Counted from the first letter of the stretch, positions 1-8,299 are shown. The stretch: 19,324 nt of DNA from an uncultured Oscillospiraceae bacterium (GCA_934670025.1 CAKUOS010000041.1:1-19324); one strand, 5' to 3'. Numbers and translations are program-made. Notes: generated by a model from the sequence alone, not told the origin.

Positions 1-412
1 CCGGCTTTAAGCCGTGAACGCTGTGTGCAGAGTAGCCTGCCTTGCGTGAACCGGCCGGGAAAGGGAAGCTGATGCGTTTCGGGTGCATGGCCTTGCACCC
101 GGGCGATATTCCCTTGAAAGACGGTTTGCAAAAGAGGATAAGAGTCAGAGGAAGCTGTTGTGGAAATCACCTAGGCTGTCGGAAACGGGCTTTTATGGGA
201 TTGCGGTACGGACTAAGTGGCAATCGGGTAGTGGTTTTGGCGACAAACCAACGCAGGCATGAAAGGGGAACCACCTCCATCGGCGACGAGAGGATGCCTC
301 CGGGGAAAACAAACCCGACCTAAGCCGTAAGATTAACCATATCGGGCCGCCATTGTCTTTTCAGACTCTGATGACCGCGGGCGCGGCCATCGGCGTTTGA
401 ATGCGCAGATCA
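1..412 (+). ncRNA. ole: OLE RNA, 3' portion (5' end cut by window edge)
   Basis: No convincing protein is encoded here, but the sequence folds densely. Visible stems include 2-5/11-14, GCAG 27-30 with CTGC 37-40, a 7-bp stem 61-67/109-115 enclosing an 8-bp hairpin 80-87/94-101, TGGTTT 232-237 with AAACCA 245-250, CGGG 301-304 with CCCG 314-317, and GGCCGC 345-350 with GCGGCC 383-388. The gene just downstream looks like OapA and is followed by dxs, tlyA, argR and recN, which is the known setting of OLE RNA in Bacillus halodurans and relatives. Known OLE RNAs are about 600 nt, so roughly the first third lies outside the window. OLE RNA forms a membrane ribonucleoprotein complex linked to tolerance of cold, short-chain alcohols and magnesium stress. 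The call rests mainly on synteny plus foldability, because I cannot run a covariance model. The 3' end is approximate. Confidence 0.84.
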
Positions 413-438
413 GTTAACATAATTCTGTGGAGGCTGCT

Positions 439-1050
439 TTGGCTGCTGCAAAAAAGAAAAAAGCGGGAAAATCCGCGAAACCTGACCCCAAATGGATCGC
501 GCTCATTTTCCTGCTGACGGTGCTTATTTCCGCCGTCATGTCGTTCGTTTCATCCAATCTTCTGAGCGGCGCGGGACTCGCGCTGTCGTTCGTGATCCTG
601 ATCGGGATCGTGCTCATCGGCATCCTGTTTGATATCATCGGCGTGGCCGTGACGGCGGCCGACGAGGTGCCGTTCCACGCAATGGCCTCGCGCAAGGTGC
701 CCGAGGCGGAGGATGCGCTGCGGCTCATCCGCAACGCCAACCGCGTCTCGTCGTTCTGCAACGACGTCATCGGCGATATCTGCGGCGTTATTTCCGGGTC
801 CGCGGCGGCGGTCATCGCCGCGCGCGTCCTGCTGCTGCGCCCCAGCGGGTCGGAGATCTTCCTGACGCTGCTTCTCTCGGCGCTCGTCTCGGGCGTGACG
901 GTCGGCGGCAAGGCCTGCGGCAAGTCGCTGGCCATGAATTGCAGCACGTCGGTCGTGCGCACCGCCGCAAAGGTGCTCTGCTTTTTCAGAACGCTGCCGC
1001 AGAAGCTGCGCGGCAGAAAAAAAGAGAAAGAAAACAAAAAGCAGCAATGA
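439..1050 (+). CDS. oapA: OLE-associated membrane protein A (OapA)
   Basis: OapA is an integral membrane protein that binds OLE RNA and holds it at the cell membrane. The product is 203 aa from a TTG start. It has a lysine-rich N-terminus, four likely membrane segments (about residues 19-40, 46-69, 111-132 and 139-156) and a very basic lysine/arginine tail. Between segments 2 and 3 lie RNANR (R98, R102) and DVIGD (D109, D113). These match the RxxxR and DxxxD motifs I recall for OapA, where the aspartates matter for function. The TTG at 439 is preferred because GGAGG (429-433) sits 5 nt upstream. An upstream in-frame GTG at 427 has no such site and would place the Shine-Dalgarno inside the gene. 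The protein starts right after the OLE-like RNA and is followed 10 nt later by dxs. Segment 2 faintly resembles a CNNM/DUF21 helix. Confidence 0.85.
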   Translation: MAAAKKKKAGKSAKPDPKWIALIFLLTVLISAVMSFVSSNLLSGAGLALSFVILIGIVLIGILFDIIGVAVTAADEVPFHAMASRKVPEAEDALRLIRNANRVSSFCNDVIGDICGVISGSAAAVIAARVLLLRPSGSEIFLTLLLSALVSGVTVGGKACGKSLAMNCSTSVVRTAAKVLCFFRTLPQKLRGRKKEKENKKQQ

Positions 1051-1060
1051 GGGCTCGGCC

Positions 1061-2896
1061 ATGATTTTAGAAACCATTCGGACGCGGGAGGATCTGCTCG
1101 CACTCGATCCGCAGCAGCTGCAAACGCTGGCCGCGGAGATCCGCCGGTTCCTTGTCGACCATGTCAGTCAGACCGGCGGGCATCTTGCGTCCAATCTCGG
1201 CATCGTCGAAACGACGATCGCCATCCACCGTATTTTTGACACGAGCCGCGACCGGCTCGTTTTTGACGTCGGTCATCAGTGCTATGTCCATAAGATCCTG
1301 ACCGGACGAATGGACGGCTTCGACGCGCTCCGTCAGGCCGGGGGCCTGTCCGGGTTCCCGAAGCCGTGCGAGAGCGTCCACGATGCATTCATCGCCGGTC
1401 ACGCCTCCAACGCCGTCTCCGTTGCGCTCGGCATGGCCCGGGCGCGGACGCTCGAAGGCGAGGATTACCGCGTGCTGGCCCTGCTCGGCGACGGCGCGCT
1501 GACCGGCGGCCTCGCTTACGAGGGCCTCAACAACGCAGGCGCCAGCCGCGAGCCGATGATCGTCATCCTCAATGATAACGGGATGTCCATCACGCCGAAT
1601 GTCGGCGCGATCTCACGATATCTGGCGCAGGCGCGGCTGCGCACGGGCTATCTTGATCTCAAGCTCTGGTACCGGAGCCTCACCTCGCGCAGCAAATTCG
1701 GCAGAAAGCTCTATGCGCTGACGCATCAGTTCAAAAACCGGCTCAAACGCTCCATTCTCGGCACAACGCTCTTTGAAAATCTCGGCTTTACGTATCTCGG
1801 GCCGGTCGACGGGCATGATGTGGCCCGGGTCGAGGCGATGCTCCGCACGGCCGTCGCGCTCAACGAGCCCGTGCTCGTACATCTCATCACAAAAAAAGGC
1901 AAGGGCTACGCCCCGGCGGAAGACATGCCGCAGGATTTCCACGGCGTCGGCAGGTTCGACCCGCAGACCGGCTTCGGCCAGCCGTCCGCGCCGTCGTTTT
2001 CCGACGTGTTCGGGCAGGAGATGTGCCGTCTGGCCGCGTCGGACAAGTCCGTCTGCGCCATCACGGCCGCCATGCAGCACGGCACGGGGCTCGATTCGTT
2101 TGCGAACGTCTACGCGCGCCGCTTTTTTGACGTCGGCATCGCCGAGGGTCACGCCGTGTGCATGGCTGCGGGTCTTGCCAAACAGGGCATGAAGCCCGTC
2201 GCGGCGATCTATTCGACATTTTTGCAGCGCGCGTATGATATGCTCCTGCACGACGTTGCGCTCCAGCAGCTGCACGTAGTGCTGGCAGTCGACCGCTGCG
2301 GCGTCGTCGGGGAAGACGGCGAGACGCATCAGGGGATGTTCGACGTGGGGTATCTGCGTCAGATCCCCGGCATGACGGTCTATTCTCCCGCGAGTTTTCA
2401 GGAGCTGCGCGAGGATCTGCACGCGGCGCTCTATGATACGGCCGGGCCGGCAGCCATCCGTTATCCGCGCGGCGGCGAGGGCCGGTATACCGCGTCGTCT
2501 GCCGGTCCGTGCGTCCGCGCGGGCATCCGCTGCACCGTCGTCTGCTACGGCACGATGGTCAACGCCGTGCTGGATGCGGCCGACCGGCTGCTGGCGCGCG
2601 GCATCGATATTGAAATTCTCAAGCTGCGCACCATCTCGCCCGTGGACTTTGACGCGATCGAAGCGTCCTGCCGCAAAACGAGCCGCCTGTTCGTATTTGA
2701 GGAGGCGTCCGACCGCTGCTGCCTGGCAGACGAGATCTTTGCGCACCTGGCGCAGAGCGGCGTGCGCGCCGTCTGCCGCAAGCGCAACCTCGGACGCGGC
2801 TTCGTCCCGCACGGGACGCCGGCGGCGCTGCTGGCCGCGGCCGGTCTTGACGCGGACGGGATCGCGCGGATGATACAGGAGGATCTGACCCGATGA
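1061..2896 (+). CDS. dxs: 1-deoxy-D-xylulose-5-phosphate synthase
   Basis: This cytosolic thiamine-diphosphate enzyme condenses pyruvate with glyceraldehyde-3-phosphate to make DXP, the first step of the MEP isoprenoid pathway and a source for thiamine and pyridoxal. The product is 611 aa, slightly shorter than the usual 620-640. The N-terminal domain has the GHQ motif (H72) and the diphosphate/Mg-binding GDG (143-145). The pyrimidine domain carries the catalytic glutamate in IAEGH (E362), and a transketolase C-terminal domain follows. GAGGG lies about 7 nt before the ATG. The stop overlaps the tlyA start by 4 nt (ATGA), which suggests translational coupling. The gene sits next to oapA in the OLE operon, where isoprenoid genes are typical partners. 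Confidence 0.97.
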   Translation: MILETIRTREDLLALDPQQLQTLAAEIRRFLVDHVSQTGGHLASNLGIVETTIAIHRIFDTSRDRLVFDVGHQCYVHKILTGRMDGFDALRQAGGLSGFPKPCESVHDAFIAGHASNAVSVALGMARARTLEGEDYRVLALLGDGALTGGLAYEGLNNAGASREPMIVILNDNGMSITPNVGAISRYLAQARLRTGYLDLKLWYRSLTSRSKFGRKLYALTHQFKNRLKRSILGTTLFENLGFTYLGPVDGHDVARVEAMLRTAVALNEPVLVHLITKKGKGYAPAEDMPQDFHGVGRFDPQTGFGQPSAPSFSDVFGQEMCRLAASDKSVCAITAAMQHGTGLDSFANVYARRFFDVGIAEGHAVCMAAGLAKQGMKPVAAIYSTFLQRAYDMLLHDVALQQLHVVLAVDRCGVVGEDGETHQGMFDVGYLRQIPGMTVYSPASFQELREDLHAALYDTAGPAAIRYPRGGEGRYTASSAGPCVRAGIRCTVVCYGTMVNAVLDAADRLLARGIDIEILKLRTISPVDFDAIEASCRKTSRLFVFEEASDRCCLADEIFAHLAQSGVRAVCRKRNLGRGFVPHGTPAALLAAAGLDADGIARMIQEDLTR

Positions 2897-3702
2897 AGCA
2901 TAAAGAACGGCTGGATGTGCTGCTCGTGGCGCGCAATCTGGCGGAATCGAGAAGCAAGGCGCAGGCCATGATTATGGCTGGCGAGGTCTATGTCAATGAA
3001 CAGAAGGCCGATAAGGCGGGCTTCGAGGTCAATCTCGACGAGGATCCCGTGATCGAGGTCCGCGGCAGCTCGTGTCCGTATGTCAGCCGCGGCGGTCTGA
3101 AGCTGGAAAAGGCGCTGCGCGATTTTGGCGTGGATCCGACCGGCTTCGTGTGCAGCGACTCCGGCGCATCGACCGGCGGCTTCACCGACTGCCTTTTGCA
3201 GCAGGGTGCAAGCAAGGTCTTTGCCATCGACGTCGGCTACGGACAGCTGGCGTGGAAGATCCGCTCCGACCCCAGAGTCGTCGTGATGGAGCGGACGAAT
3301 ATCCGCTATGTGACGCCCGAAGACCTCGGCGAACCGCTGGATCTTTCGGTCGTCGACGTGTCGTTCATCTCGCTGCGGATCGTGCTGCCCGCCATCCAGC
3401 GGCTTTTGAAGCCCACGGGGCAGGTGCTGTGCCTCATCAAGCCGCAGTTTGAAGCGGGTAAGGAAAACGTCGGCAAAAAGGGCGTCGTGCGCGACCCGGC
3501 CGTCCACGCGCAGGTGCTGCGCGATTTCCTCGCGCTGTCCGCTTCGCTCGGATTTACAGTCCGGAACCTGACCTTTTCCCCGGTCAAAGGACCGGAGGGC
3601 AATATCGAATTCCTCGCGCATCTTTCCATGCAGCCGCAGGGCGGCTGCGTCCCGGACGTCGAGGCGCTCGTCGCGCAGGCGCACGAAACATTGAAAGGGT
3701 AG
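2893..3702 (+). CDS. tlyA: TlyA family rRNA 2'-O-methyltransferase (S4 + FtsJ-like)
   Basis: The product is 269 aa. It has an N-terminal S4 RNA-binding domain (about 5-64), then a Rossmann methyltransferase domain with the SAM loop D-S-G-A-S-T-G-G (89-96). The likely catalytic set is K70 in RGGLK, D155 in VDVSF, and K183/E187 in IKPQFE. TlyA enzymes methylate cytidine 2'-hydroxyls in 16S and/or 23S rRNA. The 'hemolysin' label in databases comes from older heterologous work. The second residue of the SAM loop is Ser where Val or Ile is common, but the loop is intact. The gene overlaps dxs by 4 nt and nadK follows after 9 nt, so it is mid-operon. Confidence 0.95.
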   Translation: MKHKERLDVLLVARNLAESRSKAQAMIMAGEVYVNEQKADKAGFEVNLDEDPVIEVRGSSCPYVSRGGLKLEKALRDFGVDPTGFVCSDSGASTGGFTDCLLQQGASKVFAIDVGYGQLAWKIRSDPRVVVMERTNIRYVTPEDLGEPLDLSVVDVSFISLRIVLPAIQRLLKPTGQVLCLIKPQFEAGKENVGKKGVVRDPAVHAQVLRDFLALSASLGFTVRNLTFSPVKGPEGNIEFLAHLSMQPQGGCVPDVEALVAQAHETLKG

Positions 3703-3711
3703 GCGTATACC

Positions 3712-4578
3712 ATGAAGATCGTCGTTTCACCGAATCCCTACCGCGATAAGCAATTTAAAAACGCCCGTCAGGCCTGCGCGCTTCTGCGCGAGGCCGGCGT
3801 CGAGGTCGCGCTTTGTCTGCCGTTCGACGTGGACAAGAGCTTTGAGATCCCGGCGGATCTGCACTTCAGCGATATCCACAAGGAGATCCGAAACGCCGAT
3901 CTTCTTATCTGCTTCGGCGGCGACGGCACCATTCTCCATTCCTCCAAGATCGCCACCGAGCACGGGCTGCCGATCCTCGGCGTCAATATCGGTACGATGG
4001 GCTTCATTGCCGAGCTGGAGGCCGGCGAGATGGACCTGCTGCGCAGGATCCCAAAGGGCGAGTATACGGTCGAAGAGCGTTCCATGCTCGACGTCAGCGT
4101 GCTCGGCGGCAAACAGACGCTCTTCCATGAGACTGCGCTCAACGACGTCGTCATCACCAAGGGCGCCATCGCGCGCGTCATTCAGATGGCGATCCGCTGC
4201 GACGGTGTCGAGGCTTCCGCTTTCTCGGGCGACGGCGTCATCGTCTGCACGCCGACCGGTTCCACGGCGTATTCCATGTCCGCCGGCGGCCCGATCATCG
4301 AGCCCGCAGCAAAGAACATCCTCATTACGCCCATCTGCGCGCACGCGATCCAGGCCAAGAGCATCGTTGTCTCTCCGGAGCGCGTCGTCAGCATCCGCGT
4401 CGGCAAGGTCGGCCGTCACAACGCATTTTTATCCGTCGACGGCGGCCGGGCCTTCCGTCTGAGCGCGGGCGACGAGATCGTCGTGCGCAGCTCGGAAAAG
4501 GTCACACGCCTCGTTCGCGTGAAAAACACCAGCTTTTTTGACATCCTGAATAGGAAATTCATTGAAAAGACGAGGTAA
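3712..4578 (+). CDS. nadK: NAD kinase
   Basis: This enzyme phosphorylates NAD to NADP in the cytosol using ATP or polyphosphate. The product is 288 aa, a normal length. It carries the GGDGT nucleotide motif (69-73, catalytic D71), the LND motif near residue 144 (often LNE in relatives), and the conserved block around GDGVIV followed by TPTGSTAYS. The gene sits between tlyA and argR, which is the common tlyA-nadK-argR-recN order in Clostridia. The AAAGGG/TAGG stretch at the end of tlyA can serve as ribosome binding site. Confidence 0.96.
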   Translation: MKIVVSPNPYRDKQFKNARQACALLREAGVEVALCLPFDVDKSFEIPADLHFSDIHKEIRNADLLICFGGDGTILHSSKIATEHGLPILGVNIGTMGFIAELEAGEMDLLRRIPKGEYTVEERSMLDVSVLGGKQTLFHETALNDVVITKGAIARVIQMAIRCDGVEASAFSGDGVIVCTPTGSTAYSMSAGGPIIEPAAKNILITPICAHAIQAKSIVVSPERVVSIRVGKVGRHNAFLSVDGGRAFRLSAGDEIVVRSSEKVTRLVRVKNTSFFDILNRKFIEKTR

Positions 4579-4584
4579 TCCGGT

Positions 4585-5040
4585 ATGAAATCGAAACGGC
4601 AGGAAAAAATTCTGGAACTCATTCTGGATCACAGCGTCCAGACGCAGGAGCAGCTGCTCGCGGAGCTCGAAGCCGCCGGGTTTCAGACCACGCAGGCGAC
4701 CATCTCCCGTGACATCAAGCAGCTGCGCATCATCAAGGAACTTGGCCCGGATGGCGCTTACCGCTATTCCACCGCGCCGAAGCCCGCGGAGCATACGTTC
4801 TCCGCAAAGCTCAACCTGATCTTCCGTCAGTGCATCACGAGCGTCGATTACGCGCAGAACATGATCGTCATCAAGACCATGCCCGGCCTTGCCAACGGCG
4901 CGGCCGCCGCGATCGACAAGCTCAACGTACCGGAAATGCTCGGCACGCTGGCCGGCGACGACACGTGCTTCGTCGTACTCAAGGATACGCAGTCCGCGGC
5001 CAATCTCTGCGCGGAGATCCGGGAGCAGATCGAACACTGA
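4585..5040 (+). CDS. argR: Arginine repressor ArgR/AhrC
   Basis: The product is 151 aa, the usual ArgR length. The N-terminal winged helix (1-70) contains the SRDIKQL recognition helix. The C-terminal oligomerisation and arginine-binding domain (about 80-151) carries GDDT (124-127), whose aspartates bind arginine. As a hexamer with arginine it represses arginine biosynthesis and activates catabolism. GAGG in the 3' end of nadK provides the ribosome binding site, and only 6 nt separate the two genes. Its location just before recN is conserved in Bacillota. Confidence 0.96.
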   Translation: MKSKRQEKILELILDHSVQTQEQLLAELEAAGFQTTQATISRDIKQLRIIKELGPDGAYRYSTAPKPAEHTFSAKLNLIFRQCITSVDYAQNMIVIKTMPGLANGAAAAIDKLNVPEMLGTLAGDDTCFVVLKDTQSAANLCAEIREQIEH

Positions 5041-5062
5041 ATGCAATGAGGAGGGTATGGCC

Positions 5063-6733
5063 ATGCTTTCCACCCTGCATATTGAGAATATCGCCGTCAT
5101 CGAAGAAGCCGAGATCGAGTTCGATCGCGGCTTCAACGTCCTGACCGGCGAAACAGGCGCCGGTAAATCCATCGTGATCGACGCCATTTCCGCCATCCTC
5201 GGCGAGCGCGCCTCGCGCGAGATGATCCGCACGGGCGCTGCGAAGGCATTTGTGAGCGCGATCTTTACCGATGTGCCGCAGCTGTCGTGGTTTGAAGAGA
5301 ATCAGGTCCCGTTCGACCGGGAACTGTCCGTCACGCGCGAAATTTACGCCGACGGCAAAAACAGCTGCCGCGTGAACGGACGGCCCGTTACGGTCACGAC
5401 GCTGCGCCGGCTCGGCGCGCAGCTCATCCAGATCCACGGGCAGAACGATTCGCAGCAGCTGTTCGACGAGGCGACGCATATCGGCTATCTAGATCTGTTC
5501 GCGCACGACGAGGCGCTGCTGGACGCCTGCCGGCAGGCATATGACAAGGTCAGCGCCGTGCGGCAGGAGATCCGGCGGCTGTCGATGGACGAATCGGAAA
5601 AGCTGCGTCTGGTCGAAACGCTGAAATTCCAGATCGCCGAGATCGAGCGCGCGGAGCTTCAGCCCGGCGAGGAGGAGACGCTCCTCGACCGGCGCAAGGT
5701 GCTGCAAAACGCCGAAAAGCTGACGGACGCAATGGAATGCGCCGTCGCCGCGCTCTATGGTGACGAATCGTCCGACGGCGCGGCCGCGATGATCGCCGAC
5801 GCCGCGCACGCACTGGAAAAGGCCGGGCGCGTGTCGGACGATATGCGCATGCTGAGCCAGAAGCTGAACGATCTCATGTACGCCGCGCAGGACATCGCCG
5901 ACGAGCTGCGCGATAAAAAGGATGATCTGACGTACTCGGCCGACGAGCTCGAGCAGATCGAAGAGCGGCTGGACGTGCTGCATAAGCTCAAGCGCAAATA
6001 CGGCGGATCGGTCGAAGACGTGCTGGCGTTCCTGGAGCAGGCGCAGCAGCAGCTCGACGAGGTCGAATTTGCGACGGACCGCATCGAGCAGCTGCAAAAA
6101 AAGCTCGATACGCTGCAAAAGACCATGCAGGAAAAGGGCCTTGCGCTGCGAAAGGCGCGGCAGACTGCCGCCGAACGGCTGCAAGCGGCCATTTCGTCCG
6201 AGCTCATGCAGCTCGATATGCCGAAGATCCAGTTCGTCTGCGAATTTACCGAACAGCCGCCGCAGGAAAACGGCCTTGACGCCGTGCGCTTTCTGATGTC
6301 GGCCAACGTCGGCGAATCACTGCGGCCGCTGTCAAAGGTCGCCTCGGGCGGCGAGCTGGCGCGCATCATGCTGGCGATGAAAAACGTGCTGGCGGCGGAA
6401 GATCTCGTCGGGACGATGATCTTCGACGAGGTCGACGCGGGCGTCAGCGGAAGAGCCGCGCAGAAGGTCGCCTACAAGCTCTGGACGGTATCGAGCGGCC
6501 GGCAGGTTTTATGCGTGACGCATCTGCCGCAGATCGCGGCGATGGCCGACACGGAGTTCACCGTCGAAAAGCGCGTGGAAAACGCGCGGACATATACGAG
6601 CGTCCTGCGGCTGGATGAAGCCGGCCGCAAACAGGAGCTTGCGCGCCTCATCGGCGGCAGCATGATCACCGACACGACGCTGGCCGGCGCGGCGGAGCTG
6701 CTGCGGCTGGCCACGGAAACGAAAGGAGCCTGA
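5063..6733 (+). CDS. recN: DNA repair protein RecN
   Basis: RecN is an SMC-like ATPase recruited early to double-strand breaks. The product is 556 aa from the chosen start, which fits the family (about 550-580). It has Walker A GETGAGKS with K35, a long central coiled coil (about 150-370, rich in Glu, Leu, Lys and Gln), the ABC signature SGGEL (428-432), and Walker B with D455/E456. The start at 5063 is chosen because GAGGAGGG (5048-5055) lies 7 nt upstream. The ATG two codons earlier (5057) is only 1 nt from that site. K35 also falls at the conserved distance from this start. The gene ends 1 nt before the SLH protein gene. Confidence 0.95.
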   Translation: MLSTLHIENIAVIEEAEIEFDRGFNVLTGETGAGKSIVIDAISAILGERASREMIRTGAAKAFVSAIFTDVPQLSWFEENQVPFDRELSVTREIYADGKNSCRVNGRPVTVTTLRRLGAQLIQIHGQNDSQQLFDEATHIGYLDLFAHDEALLDACRQAYDKVSAVRQEIRRLSMDESEKLRLVETLKFQIAEIERAELQPGEEETLLDRRKVLQNAEKLTDAMECAVAALYGDESSDGAAAMIADAAHALEKAGRVSDDMRMLSQKLNDLMYAAQDIADELRDKKDDLTYSADELEQIEERLDVLHKLKRKYGGSVEDVLAFLEQAQQQLDEVEFATDRIEQLQKKLDTLQKTMQEKGLALRKARQTAAERLQAAISSELMQLDMPKIQFVCEFTEQPPQENGLDAVRFLMSANVGESLRPLSKVASGGELARIMLAMKNVLAAEDLVGTMIFDEVDAGVSGRAAQKVAYKLWTVSSGRQVLCVTHLPQIAAMADTEFTVEKRVENARTYTSVLRLDEAGRKQELARLIGGSMITDTTLAGAAELLRLATETKGA

Positions 6734-6734
6734 C

Positions 6735-7961
6735 ATGAAGCATTTGCGAAAGCTGCTGCTTGCGCTTTTGACCGTTCTGCTGCTCTGCACGGCGGTCTGC
6801 GCGGCAGATTATACCGACGTATCCGACGCACATTGGGCGCACGACCAGATCGCGTATCTCAAAGACGAGATCACCGGCTACCCGGACGGCACGTTCCGTC
6901 CGGAAAATACCGTCACGCGCGCGGAATTCGTCTCGCTGTTCGCGCGCATCGCCTTCCCGGAAGCGCTGAAGCAGGAGTCGGGCGACACCTGGTGGAAGGC
7001 CGCGTACAACGTCTGCGAGGCCAATAACCTCCTGAGCGGCACGCAGGGCCATAACGAGCCCATGCCGCGCGGCGAGATCGCCGAGCTGCTCGGCACGTTC
7101 TGCCGCGGCTGGGACGGTGTGAACGAGCGCGCCGACGCCGCAAATCAGCTCGTTATCAACCGGGAAGAACAGCGCATGGAACTGGCGCAGTGGCAGCCGC
7201 TGTTTTCCGACACGGCAGACTTTGAAACCTACAGCACTACTCTGCACATCTGCGCAAATCAGGGCCTTCTGACCGGCTATCCGGACGGCAGCTTCAAGCC
7301 CGGGAAGGGCGTGACCCGCGCGGAGGCTGCGGCCATCCTGACGCGCCTGAAGGCGCAGCTGGCGCTGCGCGAGGACAACTGCTCGTATGTCTGCACGGTC
7401 GGCGATTTCTGGCTGATGCAGTACAACGTTACCGGTTCGGTCGGTCTTGGCCTGTACGAGCCGCTTACCGGCAAACAGGTCCGGACGGTCGGTATATGGA
7501 AAAACGCGCCGTCGATCAACGGGTATGTCCTGACCGACCGCCTGCTGACCGGCACCGACGGTATGTACGTCTGGGGCAGGGCGGGCCTCTATAAGCGCAG
7601 CGGCAGCACGCTCGAACAGATCGTGGCCGATCCGGTTCTCGATTTCTGCTGGTACGGCGATCATACGCTGTATTACCTGAGCTGGGACGACGACAAACCG
7701 ATGCCGTCGTATACCTGTGCGGCAATCGAAGAGCCGAGCGCATCCAAAGTCATGAAGCAGGAAACATCCGGGCAGAATACAACAGTGACCGTCCTTGCCG
7801 TGCGCGACGCGAACAATTTCATGCAGAATCTGACGGATATCTACGTGGAAAACGGGAAACTTTACGTTGCAGGCTCGTACTGTATGGGCATGATGGACGC
7901 ACACGCCGCGCTCTATGAGGTGAAGGACGGAAAACTTGCCGTCCTGTTCGGAGAATACTGA
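6735..7961 (+). CDS. Secreted SLH-domain protein of unknown function
   Basis: The product is 408 aa with a signal peptide (hydrophobic core 7-20, likely cleavage after an alanine at 23 or 24). Three S-layer homology repeats follow at about 25-70, 75-130 and 155-200; the first and third show the GYPDGTF/S and TRAE signatures, and the middle one is divergent. SLH domains bind pyruvylated secondary cell-wall polymers, so the protein is probably wall-anchored. The remaining 200 residues are rich in Tyr, Trp and Gly, with short beta-strand patterns that suggest a WD40- or DUF5050-like propeller. I see no catalytic motif. AAAGGAG in the end of recN is the ribosome binding site, so it is the last gene of the OLE operon. 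A new promoter begins at its stop codon. Confidence 0.85.
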   Translation: MKHLRKLLLALLTVLLLCTAVCAADYTDVSDAHWAHDQIAYLKDEITGYPDGTFRPENTVTRAEFVSLFARIAFPEALKQESGDTWWKAAYNVCEANNLLSGTQGHNEPMPRGEIAELLGTFCRGWDGVNERADAANQLVINREEQRMELAQWQPLFSDTADFETYSTTLHICANQGLLTGYPDGSFKPGKGVTRAEAAAILTRLKAQLALREDNCSYVCTVGDFWLMQYNVTGSVGLGLYEPLTGKQVRTVGIWKNAPSINGYVLTDRLLTGTDGMYVWGRAGLYKRSGSTLEQIVADPVLDFCWYGDHTLYYLSWDDDKPMPSYTCAAIEEPSASKVMKQETSGQNTTVTVLAVRDANNFMQNLTDIYVENGKLYVAGSYCMGMMDAHAALYEVKDGKLAVLFGEY

Positions 7962-7990
7962 TTGACAAATCTCAACAGATCCGCTATACT
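7962..7990 (+). promoter_or_regulatory. Sigma-A promoter for T-box/tyrS
   Basis: TTGACA (7962-7967) and TATACT (7985-7990) are separated by 17 nt, near-perfect sigma-A spacing and sequence. It starts immediately after the SLH stop codon and would start transcription near 7997, just before the T-box leader. Confidence 0.9.
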
Positions 7991-7997
7991 GTCCGTG

Positions 7998-8270
7998 ATA
8001 TCGTTACAGTGACGAAGGGAAGAAGTACCCCGGCAGGTCCGTCTTCAGAGAGCTTTCGGTCGGTGCAAGAAAGCAGACGGCGTCAGGCGAATACATCCCG
8101 GAGCTGCCCTCCGAACAGCAGATCTCTGCACAGTAGGGGTGTGTCGGGTGCGCCCGTTATCGCGCAGGGGCGTGTCTGCGCTCCGTAAGGCCGTTTCCGT
8201 AAGGAACCGGCGAACCAGAGGTGGTACCGCGACTGTTCGCCCTCTGCTCTTATGAGCAGAGGGCGTTTTT
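7998..8270 (+). promoter_or_regulatory. T-box riboswitch, tyrosine-specific
   Basis: This leader senses uncharged tRNA-Tyr and controls tyrS by antitermination. The stem I apical signature AGAGAG with GGTGCAAG lies at 8047-8069. The specifier-loop context GAATAC gives a UAC (Tyr) codon at 8092-8094. The T-box proper AGAGGTGGTACCGCG is at 8217-8231, and its TGGT (8222-8225) would pair with the ACCA end of tRNA-Tyr. A strong terminator follows directly. The specifier agrees with the downstream gene. Confidence 0.95.
8238..8270 (+). terminator. T-box-controlled intrinsic terminator
   Basis: A perfect 12-bp stem (8238-8249 with 8254-8265), a TTAT loop and five T residues. Its left arm begins 7 nt after the T-box sequence, as expected for competition with the antiterminator. 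Confidence 0.93.
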
Positions 8271-8299
8271 GACGGAAAGGAATCTTCGCAATGTGATGC

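Noticed and set aside
42..323. Plus-strand open frame of 93 codons in the first 400 nt
   Set aside because: It has no ribosome binding site, a composition rich in Arg/Gly with no domain, and overlies the hairpins of the OLE-like RNA; chance opening in a structured RNA explains it.
1..412. RNase P RNA or tmRNA as alternatives for the structured RNA
   Set aside because: The conserved RNase P core signatures and a tmRNA tag-like reading frame are not seen, and the gene neighbourhood points to OLE.
414..1103. Minus-strand frames opposite oapA
   Set aside because: Antisense shadows of a GC-rich gene; no ribosome sites and no protein-like motifs, while the plus strand encodes a coherent membrane protein.
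1613..3684. Long minus-strand frames opposite dxs and tlyA
   Set aside because: High-GC codon bias leaves long antisense frames; the translations are Arg/Ala/Asp-rich without motifs.
4889..5062. Longer N-terminus for recN
   Set aside because: It overlaps argR and is non-homologous; GAGGAGGG sits correctly for the start at 5063 and the Walker A lysine then falls at residue 35, as in other RecN proteins.
6666..7904. 412-codon minus-strand frame opposite the SLH gene
   Set aside because: Antisense shadow; the plus-strand protein has a signal peptide, SLH repeats and a ribosome site.
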